Shown here: in pieces, positions 26,519-34,032 of the stretch
Numbering within the stretch: position 1 is the stretch's first letter
Layout of the letters: each line of letters starts with the position of its first letter
Source of the DNA: Lactobacillus selangorensis
GTDB lineage: Bacteria > Bacillota > Bacilli > Lactobacillales > Lactobacillaceae
Assembly: GCF_001437205.1 (NCBI RefSeq)
Contig: NZ_JQAZ01000003.1
Coordinates: 62,001-126,000 of the forward strand
Direction: 5' to 3'
Length of the DNA stretch: 64,000 bases
The notes under the pieces: model-generated
What the model was told of the DNA's origin: nothing
The model's database searches: none
Seen by the model: the letters and a program-made list of their open reading frames with translations, nothing else
Program-made: the position numbers and the translations under genes

Positions 26519-27238
26519 ATGACATTCAAAAAACATTTATTAACACTTGCTGCTGCCGGCTTTGTTGGGTTGTCTGCCACAGCACTTGCACAAGTTAACC
26601 AAACGGGTCATGTTTCCGCCGCAACCAACGTTGTTACAGTTTCAAATCCTTACGGTGCCAACTTGCTGAATGGTCAGGGTCATGTGATTCGCGCCTTAAA
26701 GCCGAACTCATCATGGATCGCTTATGAAACGATCAACCGTCCAGACGGCAGTCGTTGGGTAAATGTTGGTGGCGATCAATGGATTTCCACCGCGAATGTC
26801 ACAACTGGCTCAACTGCCGTTGAAAGTGCTACAACAACGAAGACGACAACTACTACAGCAGCTACAACTCGTGCTCAGAAGGTACAAAAGTTGATTTCGG
26901 TTGCTGAAGCACAAATCGGCAAGCCATACGTTTGGGGTGCAAAAGGCCCGAACTCATTCGATTGCTCCGGCTTCACACAGTATGTTTATCAGAATGCTTT
27001 AGGGAAGAGCATTGGCGGTTACACCGTTGCTCAGGAATCCGCAGGTTCAATCGTTGCCGTTAACAACTTGAACGCCGGCGACTTGATTTTCTGGGGTGCC
27101 CGTGGTGCCACATACCACGTTGCAATGTACATCGGCAACAACCAGTACATCGCTGCACCGCAACCAGGTGAAAACGTCAAGATTTCATCGATTTCAAGCT
27201 ACTTCTACCCATCCTTCGGCGTTCACTTCGCATTCTAA
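26519..27238 (+). CDS. NlpC/P60 peptidoglycan hydrolase with one SLAP-like module
   Basis: A 239-residue paralogue of the preceding hydrolase: signal peptide ending near HVSAA, a single SLAP-like module (about 33-90), a Thr-rich linker, and an NlpC/P60 domain with catalytic FDCSGFTQYVY and ATYHVAMYIG. Start ATG 26519 has TTGGGAG upstream. Probably a secreted endopeptidase for septum or wall turnover. Loss of one binding module relative to gene 1 may change where on the wall it acts; that is inference. Confidence 0.93.
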   Translation: MTFKKHLLTLAAAGFVGLSATALAQVNQTGHVSAATNVVTVSNPYGANLLNGQGHVIRALKPNSSWIAYETINRPDGSRWVNVGGDQWISTANVTTGSTAVESATTTKTTTTTAATTRAQKVQKLISVAEAQIGKPYVWGAKGPNSFDCSGFTQYVYQNALGKSIGGYTVAQESAGSIVAVNNLNAGDLIFWGARGATYHVAMYIGNNQYIAAPQPGENVKISSISSYFYPSFGVHFAF

Positions 27239-27266
27239 AATAATTCAAGAAAAATTCAAAAATGGA

Positions 27267-27295
27267 TTGTTAAATTTTTGATAATTTGATATACT
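27267..27295 (+). promoter_or_regulatory. Promoter of a candidate small RNA
   Basis: TTGTTA (27267-27272), 17-base spacer, TATACT (27290-27295): one of the best promoter matches in the window, but with no reading frame between it and the terminator at 27388-27417. Confidence 0.65.
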
Positions 27296-27301
27296 ATGTG
27301 C

Positions 27302-27417
27302 GAAGCAATAATTCGCATATATACATAACATAAGTTTCACCTTTACGTAAATTTCATGGGAATGTGATTAAGCGTAACACATAATGAAAACCACTTCGGT
27401 AACGAAGTGGTTTTTTT
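27302..27417 (+). ncRNA. Candidate small RNA of about 115 nucleotides
   Basis: The predicted transcript starts just after the promoter at 27267-27295 and ends in the strong terminator at 27388-27417. It contains no open reading frame with a ribosome binding site. A small hairpin (TGCGAA/TTCGCA, 27299-27317) is at the 5' end and an unpaired TTTCACCTTTACG stretch is in the middle, which could pair with AAAGGTG-type ribosome binding sites. It matches no RNA family I recognise. It could instead be a 3' by-product of the hydrolase gene, but that gene has no terminator before this promoter. Confidence 0.45.
27388..27417 (+). terminator. Terminator of NlpC/P60 gene 2 and the candidate small RNA
   Basis: AAACCACTTCG, loop GTAA, CGAAGTGG plus seven T. 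The remaining 27418-27618 has no feature I can support apart from a possible TATAAC -10 at 27577 for the next gene. Confidence 0.9.
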
Positions 27418-27618
27418 ATGTTTTCTTAAGAATTTTGCTGCTCAGGTTTAAACGTGTGCGCAGAAGCGTTAAGTTGCTGTTCCACAAATCCCACGACTAG
27501 AATTTTGGGCAAAGCATCCTTAACCCGCACGCTCGCACGCTCCTTGTTTGCACTCTTTTTGCTTTTTTGTTAATCTTATAACAGAACGTCTGTTTGCAGG
27601 TTAGAAAGAGAGTATGTC

Positions 27619-28182
27619 ATGCGACGTAAATTGACACAGTTTATTTATCGGCTCGGACTGGCGGGCTTTATTCTGGGGCTCCTGTATTTCTGGCAGCGGC
27701 CGAGTTTATACTTAGCCCCGTACCGGACCCAGCTCGATCCATGGGCGGCGTTTCTATTGATTGCTTACTTAGTGATGGGAGCGTACTGGCTGTTTCGGCT
27801 GCCGGAACGGTTCGACCACGTTTCGTTACGGAAAATCGACGAGATGGAGGGAGATGAATTTGAGCACTACACAGCCTATTTGCTCAAGCATCTCGGCTAC
27901 CGCCACATCCATGTCACCAATTACGAAGGTGATCAAGGCATCGACGTCCTTGCTGAACGGCACGGCGAAAAGTGGGGCTTCCAATGCAAACGCTGGCAGG
28001 CCTACGTCGGCAACAAAGCCGTTCAGGAAGTTTGGGCCGGCAAGGGTTTTTACGACCTCGACCAAGTCGCCGTGATTACCAACAGCCACTTTACACGTTC
28101 GGCACGGGCACTGGGCAACAAGCTTGAGATCGAACTGATCGACCGGGAAGGCCTGAAGAAACTGATCAACGAAGCACACTGA
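27619..28182 (+). CDS. Membrane-anchored Mrr-type restriction endonuclease-like protein
   Basis: A 187-residue protein with two N-terminal membrane helices (about 12-28 and 42-60) followed by an Mrr_cat/PD-(D/E)xK nuclease fold: MEGDEFEHYTAYLLKHLGY helix, then GDQGIDVL with the first acidic residue and GFQCKRW with the Q-x-K motif, then an NKAVQEVWAG helix. Such membrane Mrr-like proteins are widespread but poorly understood; roles in defence or in handling incoming DNA have been suggested for relatives. No methylase or partner gene is adjacent. ATG 27619 has AGAGAG upstream, a modest site. Confidence 0.82.
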   Translation: MRRKLTQFIYRLGLAGFILGLLYFWQRPSLYLAPYRTQLDPWAAFLLIAYLVMGAYWLFRLPERFDHVSLRKIDEMEGDEFEHYTAYLLKHLGYRHIHVTNYEGDQGIDVLAERHGEKWGFQCKRWQAYVGNKAVQEVWAGKGFYDLDQVAVITNSHFTRSARALGNKLEIELIDREGLKKLINEAH

Positions 28183-28253
28183 GCTTTTAGCTTGGTGTGT
28201 TTTTAAGTTGGAAAAGCTTATACTGAAGGCAAAGATAAAGGAGGGGACTGCTT

Positions 28254-29075
28254 GTGACAGTTCAACTTGGTTTGAAAGGCAGCACGGATTCGGCACAGTT
28301 AATGGATCGGCTGCAGTTTTATCCGCAGGTGTATGAATTTCATCTCGTTGATACAGATTTAACAACGGAGGGCCTGCAGCGGCTCAGGGATGAAATCGAT
28401 CAGGTCAAAGCGACGGCAACGACTCAGATTGTGCTGCATCATCCGACTCGGGTTCATGGCAAATCGCTGGAGATGATTACAGCTGAAAATCAGGAACCGG
28501 AAGTGTATCGTTTCCTGATTGACAGTTCGGAAAAATTAATCGATTTGGCTCGGGAAAAAGATATTCAAGTGCTGCTGCATGGCGCTTATTCGCAAAAACG
28601 AGCTCAGCACTATCTGGATGCTTATCCCGATATCGAGGCGGCGCAGAAGGTTTTGTTCGACCGCCTCGACTACTTCCAGCGGTACGGCGGCCGCCACGTC
28701 ATGTTCGAAAATTCGATTTCGCCGCTGTATTATTACGGCGATGCTGAATTCGACCAGTTTATCTACCAGAAAAATTACCGCTTGGCGTTTGATACGAGCC
28801 ATGTCTTCATTAAAAGTCATGGCGATAACGATGTTTTGCTGGCCGCTTTGAACGACCTGTATGCCCACATTGTTCATTATCACTTGGTCGATTCGATGGG
28901 ACGCAAGCATGATAGTTTAGAACTGGGCAAAGGCAAGATTGACTGGGCACGAGTCCTGCCCCGTCTCAATCCAGCGGCGACGAATATTTATGAAATCGGG
29001 CTCGCAAATCCGAATGATTGCCTGCCGATGGTGCGGAGCCATTGTTATGCCCGTCATCTGCAAGAACAGCAATAA
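28254..29075 (+). CDS. Sugar phosphate isomerase/epimerase-like TIM-barrel protein
   Basis: A 273-residue protein of the xylose isomerase-like/AP endonuclease 2 superfamily. Likely metal ligands appear in order at strand ends: LHGAYS, MFENSIS, FDTSHVF and VHYHLVDSMG, followed by ELGKGKIDW, which is typical of these folds. The exact substrate is not predictable; a DNA-repair role (endonuclease IV) is less likely given the weak match. GTG start at 28254 with AAAGGAGGGG upstream; a TATACT -10 lies at 28219-28224. Confidence 0.75.
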   Translation: MTVQLGLKGSTDSAQLMDRLQFYPQVYEFHLVDTDLTTEGLQRLRDEIDQVKATATTQIVLHHPTRVHGKSLEMITAENQEPEVYRFLIDSSEKLIDLAREKDIQVLLHGAYSQKRAQHYLDAYPDIEAAQKVLFDRLDYFQRYGGRHVMFENSISPLYYYGDAEFDQFIYQKNYRLAFDTSHVFIKSHGDNDVLLAALNDLYAHIVHYHLVDSMGRKHDSLELGKGKIDWARVLPRLNPAATNIYEIGLANPNDCLPMVRSHCYARHLQEQQ

Positions 29076-29100
29076 AAAAGCCGGCTGAATGTCAGTCGGC
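29074..29100 (-). terminator. Terminator of the 101-residue unknown gene
   Basis: GCCGACTGA, short loop, TCAGCCGGC and TTTTTT on the minus strand. Confidence 0.8.
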
Positions 29101-29111
29101 CGCAGTTCAGC

Positions 29112-29417
29112 TCAGCCCAGCAGAATTGTCTGGCCGTCCTGTCGATAGCCGAAAATGGGATAGGGATGTTTATCCAGCTCAACAAAGACGTAATGCTGGT
29201 AGTAAATGCGTTTTTGAATTAGGAGTCGCAGTTCCCACAGATGGAGGGGGTGGCCGCCTTGTTTCAGGCGCAGAATCAGCTGCAGTTCTTCCTCAGGCGT
29301 TTCAGTCGTCTCAAAGTCGGCGAGATTGTAATTGTCGCCGCCGAGCGGATTTTCAAATTGAATGATGTCGTTTTTGGGCAGGTCGCCGAATAACATCAAT
29401 AGGTCGAGCACACGCAT
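29112..29417 (-). CDS. Hypothetical protein of 101 residues
   Basis: I do not recognise this protein. From ATG 29417 (GGAGG at 29428-29432) it is MRVLDLLMLFGDLPKNDIIQ..., a soluble, acidic protein with DFETTETPEEELQLILRL as a likely helix and an aromatic C-terminal half (YYQHYVFVELDKHPYPIFGY). The frame continues upstream to 29471 but the codons before 29417 overlap the ribosome binding site. It is monocistronic with its own terminator, convergent with the isomerase-like gene and divergent from the mevalonate operon. Confidence 0.7.
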   Translation of the reverse strand: MRVLDLLMLFGDLPKNDIIQFENPLGGDNYNLADFETTETPEEELQLILRLKQGGHPLHLWELRLLIQKRIYYQHYVFVELDKHPYPIFGYRQDGQTILLG

Positions 29418-29536
29418 TTTTAGGTCGCCTCCATCATTTAAGAATACGCGCTTGTCGTGTTTTTGCAACACACAAACGGCGTTCTAACAGCTTAAAAATA
29501 CTTAAAGAATAACAAATAAATTATCTTATTAAAGTC

Positions 29537-29569
29537 GAGTCTGGTAAACTAGAATAGTGAATATTCTAG
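29537..29569 (+). promoter_or_regulatory. Mevalonate operon extended -10 and palindromic operator
   Basis: TGGTAAACT (29542-29550) is an extended -10 like that of galU. It overlaps a perfect 8-bp inverted repeat, CTAGAATA, 5-base spacer, TATTCTAG (29549-29569), placed around the expected transcription start and 18 bases before the first start codon. This is where a repressor would bind. Confidence 0.6.
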
Positions 29570-29586
29570 AAAATTGGTGAGGGGTC

Positions 29587-30771
29587 ATGGAATTTATGGA
29601 TAAAATCGTCATTGCAGGTGCAGTGCGGACGCCGATTGGGAAATTAGGCGGCGAATTAAGCACTGTCTCAGCTGTTGAACTCGGTACTTTAGTTGTCAAA
29701 GAAGCCATGAAACGTGCCAAGGTCCAGCCACAGGATGTGGACCAAGTGATCTTCGGAAATGTCTTACAAGCCGGAAATGGACAGAACGTTGCGCGTCAAG
29801 TCGAAGTCAATGCTGGAATTCCAGTTTCGAGCACGGCGATGACGGTTAACGAAGTCTGCGGCAGCGGGCTGAAGTCCGTCCGGTTAGGGCAATCTGCCAT
29901 TATGATGGGCGATGCCGACATTGTCGTCGTCGGCGGGACCGAAAATATGTCTCAAGCCCCTTACTTAGATAAAACAACACGGTGGGGCCACAAATTCGGC
30001 AACGTCACCTTGGAAGATGAGATGCTGGTTGATGGACTGACCGATGCCTTTTCACAACGCCACATGGGGATTACGGCGGAAAATGTCGCCAATCGCTTCC
30101 ATGTGACTCGTGAGCAGCAGGATGCGTTTGGGGTTCAGTCGCAGCAACGGGCCGCCGCCGCTACCAAAGCCGGTTATTTCGATGCTGAAAAGATTCCAGT
30201 TACCGTCCACACTCGTAAAGGCGATGTGGTTGTCGATACGGACCAGCAGATTCGGGATACCAGTCTGGAACTGATGGGCAAGCTCCGTCCGGCATTTGCC
30301 AAAGACGGCAGTGTGACCGCCGGAAATTCATCTGGTATCAATGATGGGGCTGCTGCTTTAGTTTTGATGCGGGCTTCCAAAGCCGAAGAACTGGGTGTGC
30401 CCGTTTTAGGTTCGATTGAAGGATACGCCGAAGTCGGCATTGATCCCGAAATTATGGGCTATGCACCGTACTATGCGATTCCAAAGGCAGTCGCACAAGC
30501 TGGTTTAACGTTAGACGACATCGACTTGTTTGAAATCAACGAAGCCTATGCCTCACAGAGTGTTGCGGTCACGCGTGATCTCAAACTCGATTTGGATAAA
30601 GTCAATATTTCGGGCGGAGCGATTGCGCTTGGCCATCCGATCGGTGCTTCCGGCGCCCGCATTTTGACCACGCTGTTATACAACATGCAGCGTCTGGACA
30701 AGCATGAGGGGGTCGCCGGCATTTGTATCGGCGGCGGCCTTGGAATCGCCATGAATGTCAAACGGGCATAA
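29587..30771 (+). CDS. Acetyl-CoA acetyltransferase (thiolase)
   Basis: Condenses two acetyl-CoA to acetoacetyl-CoA, the first step of the mevalonate pathway. The 394-residue protein has the thiolase nucleophile in NEVCGSGLKS (Cys near residue 91), the NEAYASQ motif, GGAIALGHPIGASGARI with the active-site His, and CIGGGLGIAM with the second Cys near the C-terminus. Two starts are possible: ATG 29587, close behind GTGAGGGG, or ATG 29596. It heads a three-gene operon with HMG-CoA reductase and HMG-CoA synthase, which makes the pathway assignment firm. Confidence 0.95.
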   Translation: MEFMDKIVIAGAVRTPIGKLGGELSTVSAVELGTLVVKEAMKRAKVQPQDVDQVIFGNVLQAGNGQNVARQVEVNAGIPVSSTAMTVNEVCGSGLKSVRLGQSAIMMGDADIVVVGGTENMSQAPYLDKTTRWGHKFGNVTLEDEMLVDGLTDAFSQRHMGITAENVANRFHVTREQQDAFGVQSQQRAAAATKAGYFDAEKIPVTVHTRKGDVVVDTDQQIRDTSLELMGKLRPAFAKDGSVTAGNSSGINDGAAALVLMRASKAEELGVPVLGSIEGYAEVGIDPEIMGYAPYYAIPKAVAQAGLTLDDIDLFEINEAYASQSVAVTRDLKLDLDKVNISGGAIALGHPIGASGARILTTLLYNMQRLDKHEGVAGICIGGGLGIAMNVKRA

Positions 30772-30775
30772 ATAA

Positions 30776-32026
30776 ATGGCAAAATTTTATCAAATGAGCC
30801 GTGAACAGCGGCTGCAAGAATTGCAAAAGGCCGGCTATCTGAACGAACGAGGCCGTGCCTTTCTGGAAAATAATCAGCCGATTCCGAATGAGGTCGCTGA
30901 TGGGATGATTGAAAATCAGATTGGCCAGTTTACCCTGCCGATGGGCGTGGCTCAGCATTTTGTGGTCAATGGCACCAAGTATTGGGTGCCGATGGTCACA
31001 GAGGAACCGTCTGTCATCGCCGCTGCCGGCAATGGCGCTCGGATGGCCTTTATGAACGGCGGTATCAAAGCCGATGCCCAGTGGCCCCGTGCCATGATCG
31101 GCGAAATCGTTTGGGAAAATGTGCCAGACGTGACTGGGGCCGCTGAACGCTTGAAACAGCATGCGGCCGACATTAAGGCGATTGCGGATGCGGCTCATCC
31201 ATCGATTGTCAAACGGGGCGGCGGTTTGCGCAGTCAGGAAGTCGTCATTGTCGACGGCCGTTATTTGAAACTGCAATTGGCCATCGATACCCAAGAAGCG
31301 ATGGGTGCCAACATGGTCGACACAATCTGTGAAGCAGTCGCCAAAGCCGTTCAGCCGTGGGTCAACGGCGAATTATTATTTGCAGTATTGTCGAATGATG
31401 CTGACCAGGCGCTGGTCACGGCAACGATGAGCTTGGATCCGATGACGATTGCCACCAAACAGATGGATGGAACCACAATTGCCGAAAAAATCGTTTCAAT
31501 CACTGCTTTTGCCGAACAGGATGTTTATCGGGCAGCGACACACAATAAAGGCATTATGAATGGCGTCGATGCCGTCGTTTTAGCAATGGGCAATGATTGG
31601 CGGGCCATCGAAGCCGGTGCGCACAGTTATGCTAGTCGTGACGGTCATTATCGGCCGCTGTCGAATTGGCAGATGCAGGACGGCAAATTAGTCGGCACTT
31701 TGACGATGCCGATGCCAATCGGCAGTGTCGGCGGGGCCACCCATTTATTGCCGGTTGTCCGCATCAACCGCAAAATTGTTAAAATCAATTCAGCCAAAGT
31801 TTTAGCTGAATTGATTGCTGGCGTCGGGTTAGCTCAGAATCTAGCCGCTTTAAGGGCCTTAGTGTCGAGCGGCATTCAAGCCGGACATATGGCTTTGCAG
31901 GCAACTTCACTGGCCATTACCGCTGGAGCCAAAGGGGACGATATTCCGAAGGTCGCCGCCAAATTACAACAGGTCGGCCGGATGGATCTAGCCACAGCCA
32001 AGCATATTTTAAAACACTTACGTTAA
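30776..32026 (+). CDS. mvaA: Hydroxymethylglutaryl-CoA reductase (class II)
   Basis: Reduces HMG-CoA to mevalonate. At 416 residues it has the size of class II bacterial enzymes, with VTEEPSVIAAAGNGARM (the catalytic Glu segment), AMGANMVDTI (substrate binding), VLAMGNDWRAIEAG and the catalytic Asp region, and GHMALQATSLAI with the C-terminal His. It begins 4 bases after the thiolase stop codon; its ribosome binding site is weak, suggesting translational coupling. Confidence 0.96.
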   Translation: MAKFYQMSREQRLQELQKAGYLNERGRAFLENNQPIPNEVADGMIENQIGQFTLPMGVAQHFVVNGTKYWVPMVTEEPSVIAAAGNGARMAFMNGGIKADAQWPRAMIGEIVWENVPDVTGAAERLKQHAADIKAIADAAHPSIVKRGGGLRSQEVVIVDGRYLKLQLAIDTQEAMGANMVDTICEAVAKAVQPWVNGELLFAVLSNDADQALVTATMSLDPMTIATKQMDGTTIAEKIVSITAFAEQDVYRAATHNKGIMNGVDAVVLAMGNDWRAIEAGAHSYASRDGHYRPLSNWQMQDGKLVGTLTMPMPIGSVGGATHLLPVVRINRKIVKINSAKVLAELIAGVGLAQNLAALRALVSSGIQAGHMALQATSLAITAGAKGDDIPKVAAKLQQVGRMDLATAKHILKHLR

Positions 32027-32051
32027 AATTATCAAAGGATGGGATATAATC

Positions 32052-33272
32052 GTGAAAATTGGGATTGATCAGATCGGGCTCTTTACGCCTGGTCAGTACG
32101 TTGATTTGGTCGAGGTTGCACAAGCACGGGGCGTTGATCCGAATAAGTTTACGATCGGAATCGGCCAGGACCGGCAAAGCGTTCCAGGTCTGACACAGGA
32201 CGCTGTGACAATGGCTGCCAATGCAGCGCTGGATTTCTTGACGGCTGAGGAACGGGACCAAGTCGAACTGATTATTTTAGGCACCGAAAGCGGCGTTGAT
32301 AATTCAAAGGCTGGTGCTTTGTACGTTCAGCATCTGTTGGGTTTGAACCAATGGAGCCGGGCTTTTGAAATCAAGGAAGCCTGCTACGGTGCAACGGCTG
32401 GCCTGCAGATGGCGGCTGACTTTGTCGCTGCCCATCCGGATAAAAAGGCCTTGGTTTTTGGCTCCGACATTGCCCGTTACGGCTTAGCCACTGGCGGTGA
32501 AGTTACGCAGGGCGCCGGTGCGGTGGCCATGTTGATCAGTGCTAATCCCCGTATTCTGGCCCTTAACAACGATAGTGTCTATCGCAGCCAGAGTATCCAG
32601 GATTTCTGGCGGCCGGTTTATTCCGACATTGCCTTTGCTCGTGGCCATTACTCTACCAACCAATACATCGATTTCTTCCAGAAAGTCTGGGCCAAGTACC
32701 GTGAGGAAACTGGCCATACATTGGATGACTTCAAAGCCTTGTGCTTCCATTTGCCATACACGAAGCAGGGCCTGAAAGCACTCCGGAAAATTCTGCCCGA
32801 AACGAATGTCGATCATCAGCAGAGCTTATTGCACTACTATGATGAAAGTATTCAATATACGCGTCAAATTGGGAATATTTATACTGGTTCGCTTTACTTA
32901 GGCTTGCTTTCCTTATTGGAAACCAGCACGTCATTAGCCGCCGGCGATACCATTGGTTTGTTCAGTTATGGTTCCGGAGCCGAAGGGGAATTCTATTCCG
33001 CCGAACTCCAGCCTGGTTTTGAAGAACAGCTGCATGGCGAGACGCATCAGCAGATGCTGGCGAACCGCCGTCAGCTGAGTGTGCCTGAATACGAAAAAGT
33101 CTTTTCGGAAGAATTGCCGACTGATGGCAGTGCGTACAAGGCCGACACATCCAATGAAAAGGCCCGTTTCTACTTAGCCGGTATTAAGAACCATGAACGT
33201 CAATATCGAGATCATTTACGGGGCAACGAAGACGCCGGAGCCGAATCCGCACCCGACGAACCGATTGCTTAA
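32052..33272 (+). CDS. mvaS: Hydroxymethylglutaryl-CoA synthase
   Basis: Condenses acetoacetyl-CoA with acetyl-CoA to HMG-CoA. It has the nucleophilic Cys in EIKEACYGATAGLQMA (near residue 111), the His of CFHLPYTKQGLKAL and SYGSGAEGEFYS near the C-terminus. At 406 residues it is slightly longer than typical because of an acidic tail. GTG start at 32052, with AAAGGATGGG 8 bases upstream. Third gene of the operon; with the reductase and thiolase it completes the upper mevalonate branch, while the kinases must be elsewhere. Confidence 0.96.
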   Translation: MKIGIDQIGLFTPGQYVDLVEVAQARGVDPNKFTIGIGQDRQSVPGLTQDAVTMAANAALDFLTAEERDQVELIILGTESGVDNSKAGALYVQHLLGLNQWSRAFEIKEACYGATAGLQMAADFVAAHPDKKALVFGSDIARYGLATGGEVTQGAGAVAMLISANPRILALNNDSVYRSQSIQDFWRPVYSDIAFARGHYSTNQYIDFFQKVWAKYREETGHTLDDFKALCFHLPYTKQGLKALRKILPETNVDHQQSLLHYYDESIQYTRQIGNIYTGSLYLGLLSLLETSTSLAAGDTIGLFSYGSGAEGEFYSAELQPGFEEQLHGETHQQMLANRRQLSVPEYEKVFSEELPTDGSAYKADTSNEKARFYLAGIKNHERQYRDHLRGNEDAGAESAPDEPIA

Positions 33273-33298
33273 TCGAACCGTTTTAGCGATAACCGAAT

Positions 33299-33337
33299 AA
33301 AAGCGTCTTTGCAATGATTTGCAGAGACGCTTTTTTT
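33299..33337 (+). terminator. Mevalonate operon terminator
   Basis: AAAAGCGTCTTTGCAA and TTGCAGAGACGCTTTTTTT form a strong stem with one mismatch. Confidence 0.9.
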
Positions 33338-33430
33338 GGCTGCCATTAAGGTTCAGGATAAAAAAGCAGCGCTAATATTCCATATGGATTATCAAAACCA
33401 ACATCAAAAAGTGCATCCCGTCCTGCTCAT

Positions 33431-33676
33431 TTAACGGCTTCGGAAGCGGAAACCGCTCCGGAAATAAGCGGTTGTCCGGTTGAGGTCGATGTTAAGGTAA
33501 TCGGCCACTGCGAAGAGCTGGTTATTCGACACATTGTAGTTGTGTTCGATCCGAGAGATGACGCCCTGATTGATTTTGATGTGATAATTATTGGCAACTA
33601 CTTGCGAAAGTTCTGCCATCGTCATCCGTTTATTCTGACGGGCGCTTCTGACTTGTGTGCCAAAATCCATATGCAA
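33431..33676 (-). CDS. Small XRE-family DNA-binding protein
   Basis: An 81-residue protein that is almost only a Cro/CI-type helix-turn-helix (MTMAELSQVVANNYHIKINQ, GVISRIEHN), ending in an Arg-rich tail FRSGFRFRSR. ATG 33676 has AAAGGA 8 bases upstream; an in-frame ATG two codons later is less well placed. A 10-base sequence, CATATGGAAT or its complement, occurs once downstream and twice upstream and may be its operator. Function unknown; no toxin or phage gene is adjacent. Confidence 0.8.
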   Translation of the reverse strand: MHMDFGTQVRSARQNKRMTMAELSQVVANNYHIKINQGVISRIEHNYNVSNNQLFAVADYLNIDLNRTTAYFRSGFRFRSR

Positions 33677-33773
33677 CCAGTCCTTTTTTTAGTTCATAAG
33701 TTAATAGTGTGGCATTTTCGGCTCGCAAGCAAGCATAAAATACCGCCTGATATAAATTGATGCCCACCTATTT

Positions 33774-33866
33774 ATTTCATATGGAATGAAATTATCAGCC
33801 AATTAGGTATTGAAACGTAAAAGAATATGAGCGAGAATAATACATATGGAATATAAAAAATATTCC
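33774..33866. promoter_or_regulatory. Paired palindromes upstream of the XRE regulator
   Basis: Two inverted repeats lie in an otherwise gene-free 356-base gap: ATTTCAT, 5 bases, ATGAAAT at 33774-33792, and GGAATAT, 5 bases, ATATTCC at 33848-33866. Each is overlapped or touched by a CATATGGAAT copy (33778-33787 and 33843-33852), 65 bases apart. The rest of 33677-33980 shows nothing else I can support. Confidence 0.45.
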
Positions 33867-33981
33867 CTTTTTTCATAACAGCTGAATCGTCTGCTGTGCT
33901 GAGTGACGACGGCTGATGTGATTCCGAAAGTTCTCCAGCATGATAGTACTTAAAAAATCGCGTGCATAACGCTGCAACCTC

Positions 33982-34020
33982 AAAAAAGGGGCCTCTTCCA
34001 GAAATGGAAGAGGCCCCTTT
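33982..34020 (-). terminator. Terminator of the marR-MFS operon
   Basis: AAAGGGGCCTCTTCCA and TGGAAGAGGCCCCTTT form a perfect stem with a TTTTTT tail on the minus strand. Confidence 0.92.
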
Positions 34021-34032
34021 GGTGTTCGTTGA

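Noticed and set aside
33542-33760. 72-codon frame opposite the small XRE regulator
   Set aside because: Antisense shadow of the helix-turn-helix gene, without ribosome binding site.
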